A stretch of DNA of 41,477 nt, taken from NCBI GenBank assembly GCA_025360785.1, contig JANYBN010000078.1, positions 1 through 41,477 on the forward strand, in the 5' to 3' direction. Source of the stretch: Geobacter sp. GTDB lineage: Bacteria > Desulfobacterota > Desulfuromonadia > Geobacterales > Pseudopelobacteraceae. The translations under genes were made by a program, and so were the position numbers. The notes under the pieces were generated by a model that worked only from the letters and a program-made list of their open reading frames with translations, was not told the DNA's origin and searched no databases. Positions 1 to 10,152 of the stretch are shown in pieces; position 1 is the stretch's first letter, and each line of letters begins with the position of its first letter.

Positions 1-664
1 TTTCAGCCAGACGCGTAACCTGGCCGCCAAGAATCCGAAGAAGCTCAAGGAAATGGTGGCGCTCTTCGACAAGGAGGCCAAGCGCAACAACGCTTACCCG
101 ATCGCGCCGCGAAAACTGCCGCGACCGTCGCCTGCCGACGGCAAGAGTTCGTTCACGTACCGCGAAGGCGTGTCGCGTCTGCCGTTGAGCGTGGTGCCAA
201 ACCTGGCGGGCAAGCCCCACACAATCACCGCCGATATTGAAGTAGCCAATGGGACGGAAGGGGTGATCTATGCCGAAGGCGGCCGTTACGGAGGCTTCAG
301 CCTTTATGTGAAGAACGGCCAGCTGGTGTACGAAAACACCAGTCGCGACCTCGTTCATGAGAAGCTGGTCTCGTCTGTGCCCCTGCCCACAGGCAAGGTG
401 CAGGTTGTGTTCGAGTTTACGCCTGACCTTGTGAATGCCGGCACCAAGGACCTCAGCCCCGGTAGTTCGATCACGTCAGGTCATGGTAGATTACTGGTCA
501 ATGGCCAGCCGGCGGGCGAAGCTGAGTTTGCATGGTTCGGCGGCGGCAGTTTCGGCGAAACCTTTGATGTCGGTCAGGATCTGGGCTCGCCGGTTAGCGA
601 CGTGTACACCACGCCGTTTGCGTTTACCGGTAAGGTGGACAAGGTTGTGGTGAATTTAAAGTAA
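1..664 (+). CDS. Arylsulfatase, C-terminal part (5' end outside window)
   Basis: The frame is open from base 2, so this is the last ~220 residues of a gene starting before the window, not a short gene starting at the internal ATG at 53. The protein matches the C-terminal region of the arylsulfatase at 3133-5460 almost throughout (FSQTRNLAAKNP, KEMVALFDKEAKRNNAYPIAP, GGFSLYVKNGQLVYEN, GETFDVGQDL). This is the non-catalytic, probably beta-rich accessory domain following the sulfatase fold in ~780-residue AtsA-type enzymes; the catalytic half with the formylglycine Cys is not in view. It is the first of three tandem paralogues and is closer to the third copy than to the second. A GC-rich hairpin with a T run follows the stop, so it probably ends its own transcript. 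Confidence 0.9.
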   Translation, partial: FSQTRNLAAKNPKKLKEMVALFDKEAKRNNAYPIAPRKLPRPSPADGKSSFTYREGVSRLPLSVVPNLAGKPHTITADIEVANGTEGVIYAEGGRYGGFSLYVKNGQLVYENTSRDLVHEKLVSSVPLPTGKVQVVFEFTPDLVNAGTKDLSPGSSITSGHGRLLVNGQPAGEAEFAWFGGGSFGETFDVGQDLGSPVSDVYTTPFAFTGKVDKVVVNLK

Positions 665-670
665 TTAATC

Positions 671-704
671 CAGGGGGGGGCTTCCCACGGCCCCCCTTTT
701 TCTT
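671..704 (+). terminator. Rho-independent terminator after first arylsulfatase
   Basis: A G-run (about 673-680) pairs with a C-run (about 691-696) across a short loop and is followed by TTTTTCTTTT. It lies seven bases after the stop codon at 664 and separates the first sulfatase from the next two. Confidence 0.75.
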
Positions 705-752
705 TTGATTGTATGATGTGAACAAGCGCATTTGGGTTAGAGGAGACAAAAA

Positions 753-3092
753 ATGAAAATGGTAATCAGAAAAACCGCGCTACTGGCAGGGGGAGTGCTG
801 GCATATCTGGGAGGACAGAATTCTGCTTCAGGAGAGTCACTTCCCAAGGCGGATTCACCCTTCAATGGCAAGATAGACGTCTCACGGGACAAGTCATCGC
901 CTGCTTGGCCGGAAGTTGTGAAGGTGCCCAAAGGCGCACCCAACATAGTTTTGGTCTTGCTTGACGACGTCGGTTTTGGTGCAACCTCCGTGTTTGGTGG
1001 ACCGACAGAAACACCGACCCTGGCAAAAGTGGCGAGCGAGGGACTGCGTTTCAACCAATTCCATGTGAATGCCATGTGCTCGCCGACACGGGCATCTCTG
1101 CTCACCGGGCGCAACAATCATCAGGTCGGTTTCGGCCGGATCTCTGAATCCGCCGCCGGTTATCCGGGCTATGACTCCGTCATTGGCCGCGACCAGGCGA
1201 CCATAGCGGAGGTCTTGAAACTTAACGGCTACAACACCGCTGCGTTCGGTAAGTGGCACAACACGCCGGTGTGGGAGATTAACGCGGCCGGTCCGTTCGA
1301 CCGCTGGCCGACCGGATTGGGCTTCGAATATTTCTACGGTTTCATGTCAGCCGCTACCAGTCAGTGGGAGCCCACGCTGCTTTATCGCGGCACGGTTCCG
1401 GTGGAAGCGCCCGCCAAGCCTGACCAGGGGTATCACCTCACAACTGATCTGGCGAATGATGCCATTAGATGGTTACACCAGCATGAAGCGGTGGCGCCGG
1501 ATAAGCCGTTCTTCCTCTACTTTGCTACCGGTGGAGCGCATGAACCGCTGCATGTTCCACAGGAATGGATCGAAAAATACAAAGGCAAGTTTGACCAGGG
1601 GTGGGACAAGCTGCGGGAAGAAATCTTCGCTCGCCAGAAGGCATTGGGAGTGATCCCGGCTAATGCCGAGCTGACTCCCCGTCCGGCCGAGTTGCCGGCT
1701 TGGGCTTCCCTGCCGCCTGAGCAGAAACAACTGCTGACTCACCAAGCCGAGGTTTATGCCGGTTTCCTCGCCCATACCGACAATGAGGTTGGCCGCGTGC
1801 TCGAGGCCATCAAGGAAGAGGGCAAAGACGACAATACCTTGGTTCTCTATATAGTCGGCGATAATGGGGCCAGCCTGGAGGGCGGCCTGCTGGGCCGCGA
1901 TGCCCGCAGCGCCAGCGGCGCACCGGCGGATGTTGCGAACAGACTGGCACGCAGTGGCGAATTGGGCAGCAGGGCCTTCGGCAACCATTTTGCGACCCCA
2001 TGGGCCTGGGCCACCAATACCCCGTTCCAATGGGGCAAACAGGTAGCTTCCCATCTGGGCGGAATCCGCGATCCGCTTGTCATCTCCTGGCCCACCAGGA
2101 TCAAGGATAAGGGCGGTCTGCGCGGCCAGTTCACCCATATTATCGACATCGCTCCAACTCTGTACGAGGTGGCGGGAATCAAGACTCCCGACGTAGTGAA
2201 CGGTGTGAAACAAGCGCCGTTTGAAGGAACCAGCCTGGTTTATACGTTCGATCAGGTGGCGCCACAAAACCGTCCGCGGACGCAATACTTCGAAATGCTC
2301 GGTAATCTGGGCATCTATAAGGATGGATGGTTTGCCGGACGGCGCTTCCAGCCTCCTTGGGAAGTGGCCAGCAAAGGCAAATTTGCGGAAAACATTAATA
2401 AGAACTCTTGGGAACTTTATCATCTTGCCGAAGACTACAGTCAAGCCCATGACCTTGCTGCCCAAAATCCGGACAAGCTGAAAGAGCTGCTCGCGGTTTT
2501 CGATCAGGAGGCCAAGCGCAACAGCGTCTATCCGATTGCGCCCTGGCTGGAACCACTACCCTCGGCGGCGGCCAGCCGGACCTCTTTCACCTACCGTGAA
2601 GGTGCGGCACATATCCCTGCGCGATCTGCTCCCGCCTTGAGCGGAAGGTCGCACACCATCATCGCCAATGTGGAAATACCGGCCAATGGTGCTGAGGGGG
2701 TGATTTTTGCCCAAGGAGGCCGGCAAGGGGGATTCAGTCTTTATGTCAAGGACGGCAAGCTGGTTTATGAGAACAATTCCTTTGGCGTTACGCATGACAA
2801 AATCATCGCATCGGATCCGTTGCCGTCGGGCAAGGTGACTATACTCTTTGACTATTTGATCGATGAAGGAAGCGTCATTAAGGACTCGTTTTTTGGCTGG
2901 GCCTCAAGCCGTGGCCGCGCCCAGCTTTTCGTTAACGGACAGTCTGTTGGTCAAGGCAAATTTGATCATTTCGGACCGTTCGGCGAAACCCTGGACCTTG
3001 GCAACGACTTTAGTTCGCCGGTTAGCAACGACTACGTCACGCCATTTGCGTTCACCGGCAAGGTGGAGAAGATCAATCTTGAATTGAAGTAA
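753..3092 (+). CDS. Arylsulfatase (sulfatase family, exported)
   Basis: Predicted sulfuric-ester hydrolase of the alkaline-phosphatase-like sulfatase family, 779 residues. The sulfatase signature C-S-P-T-R starts at Cys109, the residue oxidised to formylglycine, and is followed by the family's LLTGR motif. Metal ligands are visible as D71-D72 (LLDDVGFG) and D370-N371 (GDNGAS). The N-terminus has basic residues, a hydrophobic stretch and Ala/Ser-rich residues (about 5-27), so export to the periplasm is likely. The C-terminal ~230 residues form the accessory domain shared with both neighbours. The ATG has a good ribosome site (AGAGGAG) 9-10 bases upstream. It is 40 bp before the next sulfatase, probably cotranscribed. 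No sulfatase-maturing enzyme is seen nearby, so activation must depend on a gene elsewhere. The substrate cannot be told from sequence. Confidence 0.92.
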   Translation: MKMVIRKTALLAGGVLAYLGGQNSASGESLPKADSPFNGKIDVSRDKSSPAWPEVVKVPKGAPNIVLVLLDDVGFGATSVFGGPTETPTLAKVASEGLRFNQFHVNAMCSPTRASLLTGRNNHQVGFGRISESAAGYPGYDSVIGRDQATIAEVLKLNGYNTAAFGKWHNTPVWEINAAGPFDRWPTGLGFEYFYGFMSAATSQWEPTLLYRGTVPVEAPAKPDQGYHLTTDLANDAIRWLHQHEAVAPDKPFFLYFATGGAHEPLHVPQEWIEKYKGKFDQGWDKLREEIFARQKALGVIPANAELTPRPAELPAWASLPPEQKQLLTHQAEVYAGFLAHTDNEVGRVLEAIKEEGKDDNTLVLYIVGDNGASLEGGLLGRDARSASGAPADVANRLARSGELGSRAFGNHFATPWAWATNTPFQWGKQVASHLGGIRDPLVISWPTRIKDKGGLRGQFTHIIDIAPTLYEVAGIKTPDVVNGVKQAPFEGTSLVYTFDQVAPQNRPRTQYFEMLGNLGIYKDGWFAGRRFQPPWEVASKGKFAENINKNSWELYHLAEDYSQAHDLAAQNPDKLKELLAVFDQEAKRNSVYPIAPWLEPLPSAAASRTSFTYREGAAHIPARSAPALSGRSHTIIANVEIPANGAEGVIFAQGGRQGGFSLYVKDGKLVYENNSFGVTHDKIIASDPLPSGKVTILFDYLIDEGSVIKDSFFGWASSRGRAQLFVNGQSVGQGKFDHFGPFGETLDLGNDFSSPVSNDYVTPFAFTGKVEKINLELK

Positions 3093-3132
3093 CCCGAACG
3101 GGCATTTATCTTTGTTTTAGAGGAGTTGAAAA

Positions 3133-5460
3133 ATGAAAAATGCAATCAAAAAAACCGCCCTGCTGGCCGGAGGGGCGCTTGCCTACCTGGGGTGGCAGAA
3201 TGCCGCTTCCGCCGAGTCGTTCCCCAAGCCGGATTCACCTTTCAAGGGGAAGACCGACGTCTCGCGGGACAAGTCGGTACCCGCCTGGCCGGAAGTGGTG
3301 AAGGCGCCCAAGGGTGCGCCAAACGTCGTCCTGATCCTGCTTGACGACGTTGGCTTCGGCGCCAGCAGCGCGATGGGCGGTGCTATTGAAACGCCCAACC
3401 TGGAAAAGCTGGCCGCCAGCGGTCTGCGCTACAACAGCTTTCACGTCAATGCCATGTGCTCGCCAACGCGCGGCGCACTGCTGTCGGGGCGCAACAATCA
3501 TCAAGTTGGTTTTGGCCCGATCACCGAACAGGCCAGCGGCTATCCCGGCTACAACTCGGTGTGGCCAAAGAGTTCGGCGTCTATTGCCGAAGTACTCAAG
3601 GAGAATGGCTACAGCACTGCGGCCTTCGGCAAATGGCACAACACGCCGGTGTGGGAAGTCAGTCCGGCCGGACCGTTCGACCGTTGGCCGACCGGCCTGG
3701 GTTTCGAGTATTTCTACGGTTTTCTGAGCGCGTCCACCAGCCAGTGGGAGCCAAACCTGTATCGAGGTACTACGGCAGTGGAAGTATCAAAGCCGGAGCA
3801 GGGCTACAACCTGACCAACGACCTGGCCAATGACGCCATCCGCTGGCTGAATCAGCATGACGCCGTGGCGCCGGACAAACCGTTCTTCCTATATTTCGCC
3901 TCGCCCGGCACGCACTCGCCGCATCATGTACCGCAGGAATGGGTCGACAAGTTCAAGGGCAAATTCGACCAGGGGTGGGACCAGCTGCGCGAAGAAACAT
4001 ATGCCCGGCAAAAGCAATCAGGCGTGATCCCGTCTGATGCCGCCAACGCCGCTCGCCCGGCGGCAATACCGGCGTGGGATAGTCTGACCGATGATCAGCG
4101 CAAGTTGGTGACCCGTCAGCAGGAAATCTATGCCGGCTTCCTGGCGCAGACCGACCATGAAGTAGGCCGCATTCTGGATGCGATCAAGGCGCAGGGCAAG
4201 TCTGACAACACATTGGTGCTGTATATCGCCGGCGACAACGGTGCGACCATGGCGGGCAATATTCACGGCACCGATGCCCGTTCGCCGCAAGGCAAGCCGG
4301 AAAGTGCGGAAGTCCAGCTCGCGCGCGCCGACAAGCTTGGCAGCCCGGCTTTCAGAAGCAACAACTATGCGGCCGGCTGGGCCTATGCTCAGAACACTCC
4401 TTTCCCCTGGTCCAAGCAGATTGCGTCCCATCTGGGCGGCATCACTGATCCGCTGATTGTTTCCTGGCCAGCCAGGATCAAGGACAACGGCGGGATACGG
4501 GGCCAGTTCAGTCATATCGTCGATATCGCGCCGACCATCTACGAGGCGGTGGGTATCAAGGCTCCGGCCAGTGTTAACGGCATCAAGCAAACAAAGCTGG
4601 AGGGGAGCAGTTTAATCCACACCTTCGGTAACGCCAAAGCGAAGAGCAAGCACAACCAGCAATACTTCGAGCTTGTCGGCAATCGCGGCATCTACAAGGA
4701 CGGCTGGTTTGCCGGCCGCCCGTTCCTGCTGCCGATGGAAACAGCCACCTGGGAGGCGGCGAGCCCTGACCGTAATCCGTGGGAGCTCTACAACCTGAAT
4801 GAGGATTTCAGTCAGACGCGTAACTTGGCCGCCAAGAATCCGCGCAAACTCAAGGAAATGGTGGCGCTCTTCGACAAGGAAGCCAAGCGCAACAACGCTT
4901 ACCCGATAGCGCCGCGCCGTCTGCTGCAGCCGTCGCCCGCCAACGGCAAGAGTTCGTTCACGTACCGCGAAGGGGTGTCGCGTCTGCCGTTGAGCGTGGT
5001 GCCGAGCCTGGTGGGCAAGCCCCACACCATAACCGCCGACATTGAGGTAGTCAACGGGACGGAGGGCGTGATATATGCGGAAGGCGGCAGGCACGGCGGC
5101 TTCAGCCTCTATGTGAAGAACGGCCAGCTGGTGTACGAAAACAACAGCCTCGGTTTCACTCACGATAAGTTGGTCTCGTCTGTGCCACTGCCCGCAGGCA
5201 AGGTGCAAGTTGTGTTCGAGTACACCCCCGACCTGAAGAAAACCGCCAATGACCTCAGTCGCGGCAGTTCGATCACGCCGGGTCATGGACGACTGCTGGT
5301 AAATGGCAAGCCGGCGGGCGAGGCTGAATTCTCCTGGTTCGGCGGTTTCGGCGAGACCTTCGATGTCGGCCAGGATCTGGCCTCGCCGGTCAGCGACGAC
5401 TACGCTACGCCATTTGCCTTCACCGGCAAAATTGATAAAGTGGTGCTGGATCTGAAGTAA
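3133..5460 (+). CDS. Arylsulfatase (tandem paralogue)
   Basis: 775-residue sulfatase very similar along its length to the preceding gene. C-S-P-T-R starts at Cys109, with LLDDVGFG near residue 71 and a GDNGAT metal site. The N-terminus (AIKKTALLAGGALAYLGWQ, then AASAES) looks like a signal peptide, so it is probably periplasmic. The ATG at 3133 is preferred over out-of-frame ATGs because GAGGAG lies just upstream and the N-terminus aligns with that of the previous copy. Its C-terminal ~220 residues are nearly the same as the partial gene at the window start, so copies 1 and 3 look like the more recent duplicates. The following hairpin at 5480-5507 may mark the end of the transcript. Confidence 0.92.
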   Translation: MKNAIKKTALLAGGALAYLGWQNAASAESFPKPDSPFKGKTDVSRDKSVPAWPEVVKAPKGAPNVVLILLDDVGFGASSAMGGAIETPNLEKLAASGLRYNSFHVNAMCSPTRGALLSGRNNHQVGFGPITEQASGYPGYNSVWPKSSASIAEVLKENGYSTAAFGKWHNTPVWEVSPAGPFDRWPTGLGFEYFYGFLSASTSQWEPNLYRGTTAVEVSKPEQGYNLTNDLANDAIRWLNQHDAVAPDKPFFLYFASPGTHSPHHVPQEWVDKFKGKFDQGWDQLREETYARQKQSGVIPSDAANAARPAAIPAWDSLTDDQRKLVTRQQEIYAGFLAQTDHEVGRILDAIKAQGKSDNTLVLYIAGDNGATMAGNIHGTDARSPQGKPESAEVQLARADKLGSPAFRSNNYAAGWAYAQNTPFPWSKQIASHLGGITDPLIVSWPARIKDNGGIRGQFSHIVDIAPTIYEAVGIKAPASVNGIKQTKLEGSSLIHTFGNAKAKSKHNQQYFELVGNRGIYKDGWFAGRPFLLPMETATWEAASPDRNPWELYNLNEDFSQTRNLAAKNPRKLKEMVALFDKEAKRNNAYPIAPRRLLQPSPANGKSSFTYREGVSRLPLSVVPSLVGKPHTITADIEVVNGTEGVIYAEGGRHGGFSLYVKNGQLVYENNSLGFTHDKLVSSVPLPAGKVQVVFEYTPDLKKTANDLSRGSSITPGHGRLLVNGKPAGEAEFSWFGGFGETFDVGQDLASPVSDDYATPFAFTGKIDKVVLDLK

Positions 5461-5479
5461 TTCAATGTGCAAAAAGAGA

Positions 5480-5507
5480 GGTTGCATCTGACAGTGCAGA
5501 TGCAACC
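5480..5507. other. Perfect 11-bp inverted repeat (hairpin)
   Basis: GGTTGCATCTG and its exact complement flank a 6-base loop, 20 bases after the sulfatase stop. On the plus strand there is no T run after it; on the minus strand a T5 follows. It could end sulfatase transcription or insulate the efflux operon from read-through. Structure is certain, role is inference. Confidence 0.6.
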
Positions 5508-5510
5508 CTC

Positions 5511-5538
5511 TAAGTTTGCGCTAAGTTTGCGCTTGACA
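5511..5538 (+). promoter_or_regulatory. 11-bp direct repeats abutting a TTGACA -35 box
   Basis: TAAGTTTGCGC occurs twice head to tail (5511-5521 and 5522-5532) and is followed at once by TTGACA (5533-5538). No good -10 hexamer sits 16-18 bases later, which fits an activator-dependent promoter. An 11-bp period is typical of OmpR/PhoB-family operators. This is the likely control region of the efflux operon starting at 5738; the regulator is unknown. Confidence 0.45.
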
Positions 5539-5630
5539 GAAGCTAGACGTTGATAGTAGTCTATAAAAAACACAAAAATAGTAGATAATTGTCTGCGCAA
5601 CCATTGCAGGCCATATTTATACGAATTGCG

Positions 5631-5683
5631 CTGACCAAATCAATTGGAGGCCGAGGATAATTTCCCCGGCCTCTTTTCTTTTT
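5631..5683 (+). promoter_or_regulatory. Repeated leader element, copy 1 (attenuator-like)
   Basis: Contains CTGACC, 8 bases, then TGGAGGCC. CCAA and TTGG can pair as a small 5-base-loop hairpin. Directly after, GAGGCCGAGG pairs with the C-rich CCCCGGCCTC, and TTTTCTTTTT follows, as in an intrinsic terminator. It lies 55 bases before the first efflux gene. Three further copies are at 14802, 15189 and 22273. Confidence 0.6.
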
Positions 5684-5737
5684 AAACAACAGTACGAGCT
5701 TGTACTAATTCAATTGAATAAAAGAGGAAGCGTAATC

Positions 5738-7015
5738 ATGACGACAATACCAGATGACAAAACCGGTAACGAGGATCTGAACGAAGCGCCCCGCGCCGTC
5801 GCATGGTTTCGCCGCTGGTGGCTGTTCTTGCCGCTGGCCGGTCTTCTTGCAACAGGTTTCTATATCTATCAGGGAAACAGACCGGCACATGCGTCCAAGG
5901 CGCAGGCCGCGCTGAAAGGGTCTACTCAGGTGACTCCGGTGTTGGCGGTATCGGCCCGCAAGGGCGAGGTGAACGTATACCTGAATGGTCTCGGTTCGGT
6001 GATACCGCTCAATACCGTCAATGTTCGCTCACGGGTTGACGGGCAGCTTATGGAAGTTCGCTTTCGTGAAGGGCAGAACGTCAGCAAGGGAGATTTGCTG
6101 GCGGTTATCGACCCCCGCCAGTTTCAGGTGCAGTTGAGTCAGGCCGAGGGAGTGATGGCCCGTGACCGTGAGCTGCTGAATAACGCCCGTCTTGATCTGC
6201 AGCGCTACAAACAGCTCTGGCAGCAGGACTCGATCTCCAAGCAGCAGTTTGATACACAGGAGGCCCAAGTGCGTCAACTTGAGGGGAGTGTCAAGGTGGA
6301 CCAGGGGCAGATCGACAACGCCAAACTACAGCTGACCTACAGTCGCATCACCGCCCCGGTCAGCGGACGGTTAGGCCTGCGCCAGGTGGATGCTGGCAAT
6401 ATCGTCCGCACCAATGACGCCAACGGGCTGGTGGTGATTACACAGCTGCAGCCGATCACCGTGATATTCCCTATTCCCGAGGATAATTTGCCTAAATTGG
6501 TCGGCAAACTCAAAGGGGGGGCGCGACTTGGGGTCGATGCCTATGATCGTGAACAGAAAAAAAAGCTGGCGAGCGGCATGCTTTTGACGCTGGATAACCA
6601 GATCGACCCGGCAACCGGAACCGTCAAGCTCAAGGCGGTCTTTCCCAATTTAAAAAACGAGCTGTTTCCAAACCAGTTCGTAAATGCTCGTTTGCTTATC
6701 GATACAAAAAAAGATGCCGTTATTGTTCCGGGTACTGCTGTTCAACGTGGCGCGCAGGGCCCCTTCGTCTATATGGTAAAGGCCGACAATACCGTTGCAG
6801 TCAGGCCGGTCAGCGTCGGTGTTCCTCAAGGAGAGGAAGTATCCATTGTGAGCGGACTTGAAGCAGGTGATCAGGTGGTGGTGGACGGTGCGGAACGACT
6901 GCGGGATGGGAGCAAGGTTGAAGTGAAGGTTCCCGGACAGGGCCGAGACCAGGGAAAAGGGCAGGAAAAAGAAGAGCGTAGTCCGGGCAGAAGGTCACAA
7001 AGGCCGCTTCAATGA
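5738..7015 (+). CDS. mdtA: RND efflux membrane fusion protein (MdtA-like)
   Basis: Periplasmic adaptor that links an inner-membrane RND pump to an outer-membrane channel. About 425 residues: a hydrophobic membrane anchor near residues 30-45 ([16 protein letters not shown]), a split lipoyl domain ([21 protein letters not shown] and [18 protein letters not shown]) around a coiled-coil hairpin rich in Q, L and R, then beta-barrel and membrane-proximal domains. The open frame extends back to a TTG at 5714, but ATG 5738 has AAGAGGAAG at the right distance and is preferred. The C-terminal ~25 residues are charged low complexity. Its stop overlaps the next start as ATGA, so it is translationally coupled to the two pump genes. 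The substrate is unknown; E. coli MdtABC exports bile salts and novobiocin. Confidence 0.9.
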   Translation: MTTIPDDKTGNEDLNEAPRAVAWFRRWWLFLPLAGLLATGFYIYQGNRPAHASKAQAALKGSTQVTPVLAVSARKGEVNVYLNGLGSVIPLNTVNVRSRVDGQLMEVRFREGQNVSKGDLLAVIDPRQFQVQLSQAEGVMARDRELLNNARLDLQRYKQLWQQDSISKQQFDTQEAQVRQLEGSVKVDQGQIDNAKLQLTYSRITAPVSGRLGLRQVDAGNIVRTNDANGLVVITQLQPITVIFPIPEDNLPKLVGKLKGGARLGVDAYDREQKKKLASGMLLTLDNQIDPATGTVKLKAVFPNLKNELFPNQFVNARLLIDTKKDAVIVPGTAVQRGAQGPFVYMVKADNTVAVRPVSVGVPQGEEVSIVSGLEAGDQVVVDGAERLRDGSKVEVKVPGQGRDQGKGQEKEERSPGRRSQRPLQ

Positions 7016-10000
7016 ACATTTCCCGCATCTTCATTCTCCGCCCGGTCGCCACCACTCTACTGATGATCGCCATCCTGCTGGCCGGTGCGGTTGCTTACAA
7101 GCAACTGCCGGTGGCGGCGCTACCGCAGGTGGATTACCCAACCATCCAGGTGCGCACCTTCTACCCCGGCGCCAGTCCAGATGTTGTTGCCACCGCGATT
7201 ACGGCACCGCTGGAGCGCCAGTTCGGCCAGATGCCAGGGCTGACCCAGCTGACATCCACCAGCTCCAACGGCTGCTCGGTCATCACCATGCAGTTCAACC
7301 TGGATCTGGCGCTGGATGTTGCCGAACAGCAGGTTCAGGCCGCCATCAATGCCAGCTTTACCTTCCTCCCCCGCGATCTGCCGAGTCCACCGGTCTACAG
7401 CAAGGTCAATCCGGCCGATGCTCCGATCCTGACCCTGGCGGTCTCCTCTGCTTCACTGCCGCTGACAAAAGTAGAGGAGTTGGCCGATACCCGGCTGGCC
7501 CAGAAAATATCCCAGTTGCCCGGCGTGGGGCTGGTTGCCATCAGTGGCGGCCAGCGGCCGGCAGTGCGCATCAATGCCAATCCAACCGCCCTGGCAACGT
7601 ACGGAATGACCCTTGAGGATCTGCGCGTTTCGATCGCTTCTGCCAACGTCAACCAGGCCAAGGGTGGTTTTGACGGGCCGAAGCAGGCCTATGTCATCGG
7701 CGCCAATGACCAGCTCTATTCAAGCAAGGATTTCCGCCCTCTGGTGGTGGCGTATAAGAATGGCGCCCCAATCTACCTGTCGGATGTGGCCGAGGTGCTG
7801 GACGATGCCGAAAATCTGTACCAGGCGGCCTGGATGAATGATACGCCGGCCGTGGTGCTCAACATCCAGCGCCAGCCCGGCGCCAATGTCATCGAGGTGG
7901 TAGATGGGATCAAAAGGCTTCTGCCGCAGTTGCAGGCCTCGCTGCCAGCTACGGTCAAGGTCACGGTCCTGACTGACCGCACCACCACCATCCGCGCTTC
8001 GGTCGCCGATGTACAGCACGAGATGTTGATGGCGGTAGCGCTGGTGGTGCTGGTAATTTTCCTGTTTTTGCGTAATTTCGCCGCCACCGCCATCCCCAGC
8101 GTGGCGGTGCCGTTGTCGCTGGTCGGTACCTTCGGCGTTATGCACCTGCTAGGGTTCAGTCTGAACAACCTTTCCTTGATGGCGCTGACCATCTCTACCG
8201 GTTTTGTTGTGGACGATGCCATCGTCATGATCGAGAACATCTCCCGCTACGTGGAGGAGGGGGAGCCGCCGCTGGAGGCAGCCTTGAAGGGTGCCCGGCA
8301 GATCGGCTTCACCATCCTCTCCCTTACCGTATCGCTGATCGCGGTGCTGATACCGCTGCTGTTCATGGGGGATGTGGTTGGCCGGCTGTTTCGCGAGTTT
8401 GCCATCACTCTGGGTGTCACAATTCTGATCTCGGCGGTTGTCTCGTTGACCCTGACCCCGATGATGTGCGCCAAGCTCCTCAAACATCTACCGGAGGAGC
8501 GCCAAGGACGTTTTTACAAGGTTTCCGGGCATTTCTTCGATCGGGTCATCGCCTCCTACGGCAGGTCGCTACAGTGGGTACTAAAACATCAGACAGCGAC
8601 CCTGGCGGTGGCGGTAGGCACGCTGGTAGCGACGGTCTTGCTCTATATGGCAGCGCCCAAGGGTTTTTTTCCGATTCAGGATACCGGGGTTATTCAGGGG
8701 ATTTCCGAGGCATCGCAGTCGATCTCGTTTTCCGCCATGGGCGAGCGGCAGCGTGAACTGGCACGGGTTATCCTCAAAGATCCCGCCGTGGAAAGCCTCT
8801 CCTCCTTCATCGGTATCGACGGCACCAATACGACTCTCAACAGTGGCCGCATCATGATTAACCTGAAGCCGCTGGAAAAACGGGATGCCTCTGCCGGTGC
8901 CGTCATCCAGCGGCTGCGCCCGGAACTGGCCAAAGTGGCCGGTATCACGCTGTTTATGCAGCCGGTGCAGGATCTGACCGTAGACACCAAGGTCAGCCGC
9001 ACCCAGTTCCAGTACTCCATCGAAAACCCCAATACCGAGGAGCTGAAGATCCTCGCTCCCAGGGTAGTGGAGGCGATGAAGGCACTTCCGGAGTTGCGTG
9101 ATGTCAGCAGCGACCTGCAGGAGCAGGGACTGCTGTTCGCACTGAATATTGATCGCGGTACGGCGGCACGTTTGGGGATTACGACCCAGCAGATCGACGA
9201 CACCCTCTACAACGCCTTTGGCCAGCGCCAGATTTCCACCATCTTTACTGAGCTAAATCAGTACCGGGTGATTCTCTCGGTCAAACCAGAATTTCAGAAG
9301 GTGGTATCCGGGTTGCAGTCAGTATATGTGCGCGGAACCGGCGGTGGACAAGTGCCGCTCAGCGCCATCACCAGGGTTGAAGAATCTCTCGCGCCGTTGG
9401 TGATAAACCGCCAGGGGCAATTCCCGGCGGTGACCGCCTCCTTCAATCTCGCTCCGGGAGTTGCGCTGGGCGGTGCGGTAGCGGCAATTGAAGAAGCTAC
9501 CCTCAAACTGGGGTTGCCAGCCAGTATCCGCGGCACGTTCCAGGGGACGGCCCAGGCATTCAAGGCGTCTCTTGCCAACGAGCCTCTCCTGATCCTGGCG
9601 GCACTTATCACGGTCTACATCGTACTGGGCGTTCTGTACGAAAGCTACATTCATCCGATCACGATTCTGTCAACCTTGCCGTCGGCCGGAGCTGGCGCGG
9701 TTCTATCGCTGATGGTGTGCGGCACAGACCTTAATGTGATCGCTGTTATCGGTATTATCCTGCTGATCGGGATAGTCAAGAAGAACGGAATTATGATGGT
9801 GGATTTTGCGCTGGAAGCGGAACGGACCGAGGGAAAATACCCGGAAGATGCCATCTACCAAGCCTGTCTGCTGCGCTTCAGGCCGATCATGATGACCACC
9901 ATGGCGGCTTTGCTTGGGGCGCTACCGCTGGCCATGGGACACGGAGTCGGATCGGAACTGCGCAGGCCGCTTGGGATATCGATCGTAGGAGGGCTGATTA

Positions 10001-10152
10001 TCAGCCAGATCCTGACCCTGTATACAACTCCGGTGATTTACCTCGCTTTTGACCGGCTGGCGAGAAGGAGGAAAAAATATACCACTCTCCTTCCCCGTCC
10101 TGAATCAGGAGGGGGAGCCCGACAGGGCGGGGGTGGTCTGGGTTACGAATGA
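7012..10152 (+). CDS. mdtB: RND efflux pump subunit (MdtB-like)
   Basis: Inner-membrane proton-driven drug exporter of the HAE1/AcrB family, 1046 residues, the usual length. The N-terminal [17 protein letters not shown] is the first membrane helix, followed by a large periplasmic porter domain, six helices, a second porter domain and a final helix bundle. The proton-relay pair D401-D402 is in FVVDDAIV of TM4, and the TM10 lysine is in [13 protein letters not shown]. MdtB and MdtC of E. coli form heterotrimers, and the ATGA overlap with the next paralogue suggests the same arrangement. The C-terminal tail is rich in charged residues and Gly. It follows the adaptor gene with an ATGA overlap. 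Confidence 0.93.
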   Translation: MNISRIFILRPVATTLLMIAILLAGAVAYKQLPVAALPQVDYPTIQVRTFYPGASPDVVATAITAPLERQFGQMPGLTQLTSTSSNGCSVITMQFNLDLALDVAEQQVQAAINASFTFLPRDLPSPPVYSKVNPADAPILTLAVSSASLPLTKVEELADTRLAQKISQLPGVGLVAISGGQRPAVRINANPTALATYGMTLEDLRVSIASANVNQAKGGFDGPKQAYVIGANDQLYSSKDFRPLVVAYKNGAPIYLSDVAEVLDDAENLYQAAWMNDTPAVVLNIQRQPGANVIEVVDGIKRLLPQLQASLPATVKVTVLTDRTTTIRASVADVQHEMLMAVALVVLVIFLFLRNFAATAIPSVAVPLSLVGTFGVMHLLGFSLNNLSLMALTISTGFVVDDAIVMIENISRYVEEGEPPLEAALKGARQIGFTILSLTVSLIAVLIPLLFMGDVVGRLFREFAITLGVTILISAVVSLTLTPMMCAKLLKHLPEERQGRFYKVSGHFFDRVIASYGRSLQWVLKHQTATLAVAVGTLVATVLLYMAAPKGFFPIQDTGVIQGISEASQSISFSAMGERQRELARVILKDPAVESLSSFIGIDGTNTTLNSGRIMINLKPLEKRDASAGAVIQRLRPELAKVAGITLFMQPVQDLTVDTKVSRTQFQYSIENPNTEELKILAPRVVEAMKALPELRDVSSDLQEQGLLFALNIDRGTAARLGITTQQIDDTLYNAFGQRQISTIFTELNQYRVILSVKPEFQKVVSGLQSVYVRGTGGGQVPLSAITRVEESLAPLVINRQGQFPAVTASFNLAPGVALGGAVAAIEEATLKLGLPASIRGTFQGTAQAFKASLANEPLLILAALITVYIVLGVLYESYIHPITILSTLPSAGAGAVLSLMVCGTDLNVIAVIGIILLIGIVKKNGIMMVDFALEAERTEGKYPEDAIYQACLLRFRPIMMTTMAALLGALPLAMGHGVGSELRRPLGISIVGGLIISQILTLYTTPVIYLAFDRLARRRKKYTTLLPRPESGGGARQGGGGLGYE

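Noticed and set aside
1473-2465. 330-codon minus-strand open frame
   Set aside because: It lies wholly inside the sulfatase gene with its signature motifs; shadow frame from high-GC codon use, with no family match.
4612-5505. 297-codon minus-strand open frame
   Set aside because: Antisense to the third sulfatase; no recognisable domain and low-complexity composition.
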